Source of the DNA: Solwaraspora sp. WMMD1047
GTDB lineage: Bacteria > Actinomycetota > Actinomycetes > Mycobacteriales > Micromonosporaceae
DNA: 64,000 nt
Reading direction: 5' to 3'
Assembly (NCBI RefSeq): GCF_029626155.1
Contig: NZ_JARUBL010000001.1
Coordinates: forward strand, 1,302,001-1,366,000
The position numbers and the translations under genes were made by a program. The notes under the pieces are model-generated. The model searched no databases. It was not told the DNA's origin and saw nothing but the letters and a program-made list of their open reading frames with translations. Shown here piece by piece: positions 61,116 to 64,000 of this stretch; the stretch's first letter is position 1, and the number at the start of each line of letters is the position of its first letter.

Positions 61116-63755
61116 TCAGGCAGTGCCGTAGTAGGCGGTGCGCATGATCTCCTGCAGGTCGTCGAGCATCGGCTGGCGCGGGTTCGCCGGGGCGCACTGG
61201 TCGTTGAAGGCGTTCATGGCCTGCTCCGGCAGGGCCGCCAGGAAGGCCTTCTCGTCCACGCCGAGGGCCTGGAATGACGGCTCGATGCCGACCGCGTCCC
61301 GCAGTCGTTCGATCGCGGCGGCGTACGACTCGACCCCCTCCTGCGGGGTGGCGGCCGGCAGGCCGAGCAGCGCGGCGATCTCCTGGAACCGCTCCGGGGC
61401 CTGGTAGCTCTCGTACTTCGGCCAGCCGGTCAGCTTCGCCGGCCGGGCGCCGTTGTAGCGGATCACGTGCGGCATCAGCAGCGCGTTGGTCCGGCCGTGC
61501 GCGACGTGGAAGGTGGCGCCGAGGGTGTGCGACATGGCGTGCACGATGCCGAGGAAGGCGTTGCCGAACGCCATGCCGGCGATGGTGCCGGCGTTGTGCA
61601 TCTTCTCCCGGGCCTCCGGGTCGGCCGCGCCGGCGGTCACCGCCCGTTCGAGATACTTGAAGATCAGCCGGATCGCCTGCAGCGCCAGACCGTCGGTGAA
61701 GTCGTTGGCGTAGACGCTCACATACGCCTCGGTGGCGTGGGTGAGCGCGTCGAATCCACTGTCGGCGGTCACCACCGGGGGCAGGTCGGCGGCGAGCGTC
61801 GGGTCGACGATCGCCACGCTGGGGGTGAGGGCGTAGTCGGCGAGCGGGTACTTCTTGCCGGTCGCGGTGTCGGTGATGACCGCGAACGGGGTCACCTCGG
61901 CCCCGGTGCCCGAGGTGGACGGTACGCAGACCAGCCGGGCCAGCCGACCCGGGGCGGGGAAGGTGAAGGCGCGCTTGCGGATGTCGATGAACTTTTCCCG
62001 CAGGTCGGCGAAGACCACCTCGGGATGCTCGTAGCGCAGCCACATGACCTTCGCGGCGTCCATCACCGAACCGCCGCCGACGGCGACGATGGTGTCCGGG
62101 CGGAAGGCGCGCATCTGCTCCGCGCCCGCGTCCACGGTCCGGATGCTCGGTTCCGGCTCGACATTGTCGATGATCTGCAGGGCGACCGGCTCGGCCCGCC
62201 GGTGCAGCACGTCGAGCACCCGGTCGACGTGACCGAGCCGGGTCATCGTCGGGTCGGCGACCACGGTGACCCGGTGCAGGTCGGGCATGTCCGCCAGGTA
62301 CCTGATCGCGTACGGCTCGAAGTAGATCTTCGGTGGCACCTTGAACCACTGCAGGTTGTTGGTCCGCCGGCCGATCCGCTTGATGTTGAGCAGGTTCACG
62401 GCGGTGACGTTGTTGGAGACCGAGTTGTGGCCGTAGCTGCCGCAGCCGAGGGTGAGTGACGGCAGGAACGCGTTGTAGATGTCGCCGATGGCGCCCTGCG
62501 AGGAGGGCGCGTTCCAGATCACCCGGACCGCCTTGACCCGGGCGCCGAACTCCTCGACCAGCCGGTCGTCCTCGGTGTGGATGACCGCGCTGTGGCCGAG
62601 CCCGTCGAGTTCGACCATCCGCTCGGCGTGGCGCAGCCCGGCGGCCCGGTCCTGCGCGCGCAGCACCGCCAGCACCGGGCAGAGCTTCTCCCGGCTCAGC
62701 GGCTCGGCCGGGCCGACCTCGTCGAGCTCGACCAGGAGGACCGAGGTGTCGGCCGGCACCTGGAAGCCGGCCCGCTCGGCGAGCCAGGCCGCCGACTGGC
62801 CGACCACCTCGAGGTTGAGTCGGGCGCCGGCACAGCCGGCGGTGCCCGCCGGCACCCCGAAGATCAGCTCCTCCAGCCGGCGCTTCTCGTCGGCGCTGGC
62901 GAGGTGGGCGTGCAACCGCTCGAACTCGGCCAACGCCGGGCGGTAGATCGCGTCGTCGATGATCACAGCCTGCTCCGACGCGCAGATCATGCCGTTGTCG
63001 AAGGACTTCGACAGCACCACGTCGTGCACGGCCCGGCTGAGCTTGGCGCTGCTCTCCACGTACGCGGGGACGTTACCGGCGCCGACGCCGAGCGCCGGCT
63101 TGCCGGCCGAGTACGCCGCCCGCACCATGGCGTTGCCCCCGGTCGCCAGGATCACCGAAACGCCGGGATGGTGCATCAACGCCCTGGTGGCGGCCAGCGA
63201 CGGCTGGTCGATCCACTGGACGCAGTGCTCCGGCGCGCCGGCCGCCACCGCCGCGTCGCGGACCACCCGGGCGGCCTCGGCGCTGCACGCCTGGGCGGCC
63301 GGGTGGAACGCGAAGACGATCGGGTTACGGGTCTTCAACGCGATCAGCGCCTTGAAGATGGTGGTCGAGGTGGGGTTGGTGACCGGCGTGACCCCGCAGA
63401 CCACGCCGACCGGTTCGGCGATCTCGACGATCCCGGCGGGCTCGTCGCGGCCGATCACGCCGACGGTCTTCAACCCGGCCATGCTGTGCGTGACGTGCTC
63501 GCAGGCGAAGATGTTCTTCGCCGCCTTGTCTTCGAAGACGCCGCGGCCGGTCTCGGTCACCGCGAGCCGGGCCAGATCGCTGTGCCGGCCCAGCGCGGCG
63601 ATCGACGCCTTGCCGACGATGGTGTCGACCTGCTCCTGGTTCAGCGCGGCGTAGTCGTCGAGTGCCTTGAGCGCGTTGGTGACCAGGGTGTCGATCGCGA
63701 CGTCCAGGTCGCTCGGGGTGGTTGTTGCGGCCCGGTCCGGCGCCGTTCGGGTCAT
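61116..63755 (-). CDS. adhE: Bifunctional acetaldehyde-CoA/alcohol dehydrogenase
   Basis: Reduces acetyl-CoA to ethanol in two NADH-dependent steps and works as a filament in the cytoplasm. It has 879 residues from the ATG at 63755 (GAGGT upstream); a GTG nine bases earlier is possible. The N-terminal aldehyde dehydrogenase half has GVTPVTNPTSTTIFKALIALKTRN and the cysteine in SFDNGMICASEQAV. The linker has SSQGAIGDIYN. The iron-dependent alcohol dehydrogenase half has VAVGGGSVMDAAKVMW and the metal ligands in GMAFGNAFLGIVHAMSHTLGATFHVAHGRTNA. Its presence suggests a fermentative or low-oxygen mode. Convergent with xylB. Confidence 0.96.
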   Translation of the reverse strand: MTRTAPDRAATTTPSDLDVAIDTLVTNALKALDDYAALNQEQVDTIVGKASIAALGRHSDLARLAVTETGRGVFEDKAAKNIFACEHVTHSMAGLKTVGVIGRDEPAGIVEIAEPVGVVCGVTPVTNPTSTTIFKALIALKTRNPIVFAFHPAAQACSAEAARVVRDAAVAAGAPEHCVQWIDQPSLAATRALMHHPGVSVILATGGNAMVRAAYSAGKPALGVGAGNVPAYVESSAKLSRAVHDVVLSKSFDNGMICASEQAVIIDDAIYRPALAEFERLHAHLASADEKRRLEELIFGVPAGTAGCAGARLNLEVVGQSAAWLAERAGFQVPADTSVLLVELDEVGPAEPLSREKLCPVLAVLRAQDRAAGLRHAERMVELDGLGHSAVIHTEDDRLVEEFGARVKAVRVIWNAPSSQGAIGDIYNAFLPSLTLGCGSYGHNSVSNNVTAVNLLNIKRIGRRTNNLQWFKVPPKIYFEPYAIRYLADMPDLHRVTVVADPTMTRLGHVDRVLDVLHRRAEPVALQIIDNVEPEPSIRTVDAGAEQMRAFRPDTIVAVGGGSVMDAAKVMWLRYEHPEVVFADLREKFIDIRKRAFTFPAPGRLARLVCVPSTSGTGAEVTPFAVITDTATGKKYPLADYALTPSVAIVDPTLAADLPPVVTADSGFDALTHATEAYVSVYANDFTDGLALQAIRLIFKYLERAVTAGAADPEAREKMHNAGTIAGMAFGNAFLGIVHAMSHTLGATFHVAHGRTNALLMPHVIRYNGARPAKLTGWPKYESYQAPERFQEIAALLGLPAATPQEGVESYAAAIERLRDAVGIEPSFQALGVDEKAFLAALPEQAMNAFNDQCAPANPRQPMLDDLQEIMRTAYYGTA

Positions 63756-63885
63756 GCGGATCACCTCGATCGTCGGCCCGTCGGCTGCTGCCGTCGGTGC
63801 TCACCCTGATCGTCGACCCTGGACCCGCTCCACCGCCGTTGCCGGAATACCCCGACCGCCGGGACCTTCGACCCGGCCGGGCCGA

Positions 63886-63948
63886 CCACGAGGTGAACAC
63901 CAGTTACCCTGAAACTGCGGCGTAGGGTATCTGGCGTTCACCTCGTGG
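63886..63948. repeat. Inverted repeat with 25-bp arms upstream of adhE
   Basis: Arms 63886-63910 and 63924-63948 match at 23 of 25 positions around a 13-base spacer. Each arm contains GAGGTGAAC(A/G)CCAG(T/A)TACCCT in opposite orientation. It lies 131 bases upstream of the adhE start. It could be a paired operator, a long RNA hairpin or a terminator for a gene beyond the right edge. No coding region was found from 63756 to the end. Confidence 0.75.
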
Positions 63949-64000
63949 CTTCAATGGCGGCCGAACCGGCCGGTGGTCAGGCGAGGGCGCAGGTGGCCCC

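Overview
The window is very GC-rich, with dense G/C-ending codons, GTG starts, GTGA/ATGA overlaps and long GC hairpins. It carries a conservon (cvnABCD), a class F sortase, a GH6 cellulase with a CBM2 and a large exopolysaccharide locus. Together these point to a filamentous actinobacterium, most likely of the Micromonosporaceae (inference from gene content; no rRNA or tRNA gene was seen). It looks chromosomal. I see no insertion sequence, phage gene or CRISPR array.

Left part (1-22 kb). The 3' end of a large NAD-glutamate dehydrogenase stops at a perfect 17-bp hairpin. Next come a sortase and its probable substrate, a TerC-family membrane protein and a secreted GH6 cellulase with a CebR/CelR-like operator in a possible promoter spacer. 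Two related proteins of unknown function, a complete conservon, a lutABC lactate-oxidation operon with its GntR regulator, a divergent beta-propeller lactonase and a secreted substrate-binding/VWA protein follow.

Middle part (22-52.3 kb). This is an exopolysaccharide locus. It has an initiating sugar-phosphate transferase, several glycosyltransferases including a WecG/TagA/CpsF enzyme, a Wzz-like chain-length protein, a Wzy-like polymerase and a Wzx-like flippase. A leftward eight-gene operon includes an oxidoreductase, aminotransferases and acetyltransferases expected to make amino or diacetamido sugars. Among these lie three exported proteins. Two are paralogues with a TIM-barrel glycosidase-like domain, and one is a 1281-residue protein with an N,N-dimethylformamidase-like domain and three DUF4082 modules. 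They may process or bind the polymer at the cell surface.

Right part (52.3-64 kb). A signalling cluster holds two SpoIIE-type PP2C phosphatases, a MarR regulator and a stand-alone B12-binding protein with the W-x9-E-H light-sensing motif of CarH. The B12 gene is translationally coupled to one phosphatase. After it come a xylose module (xylR, xylA, xylB) with a near-consensus promoter and adhE, with a 25-bp-arm inverted repeat upstream.

The strongest candidates for something undescribed are the CarH-like sensor paired with a PP2C phosphatase, and the paralogous glycosidase-like and DUF4082 proteins embedded in the polysaccharide locus.
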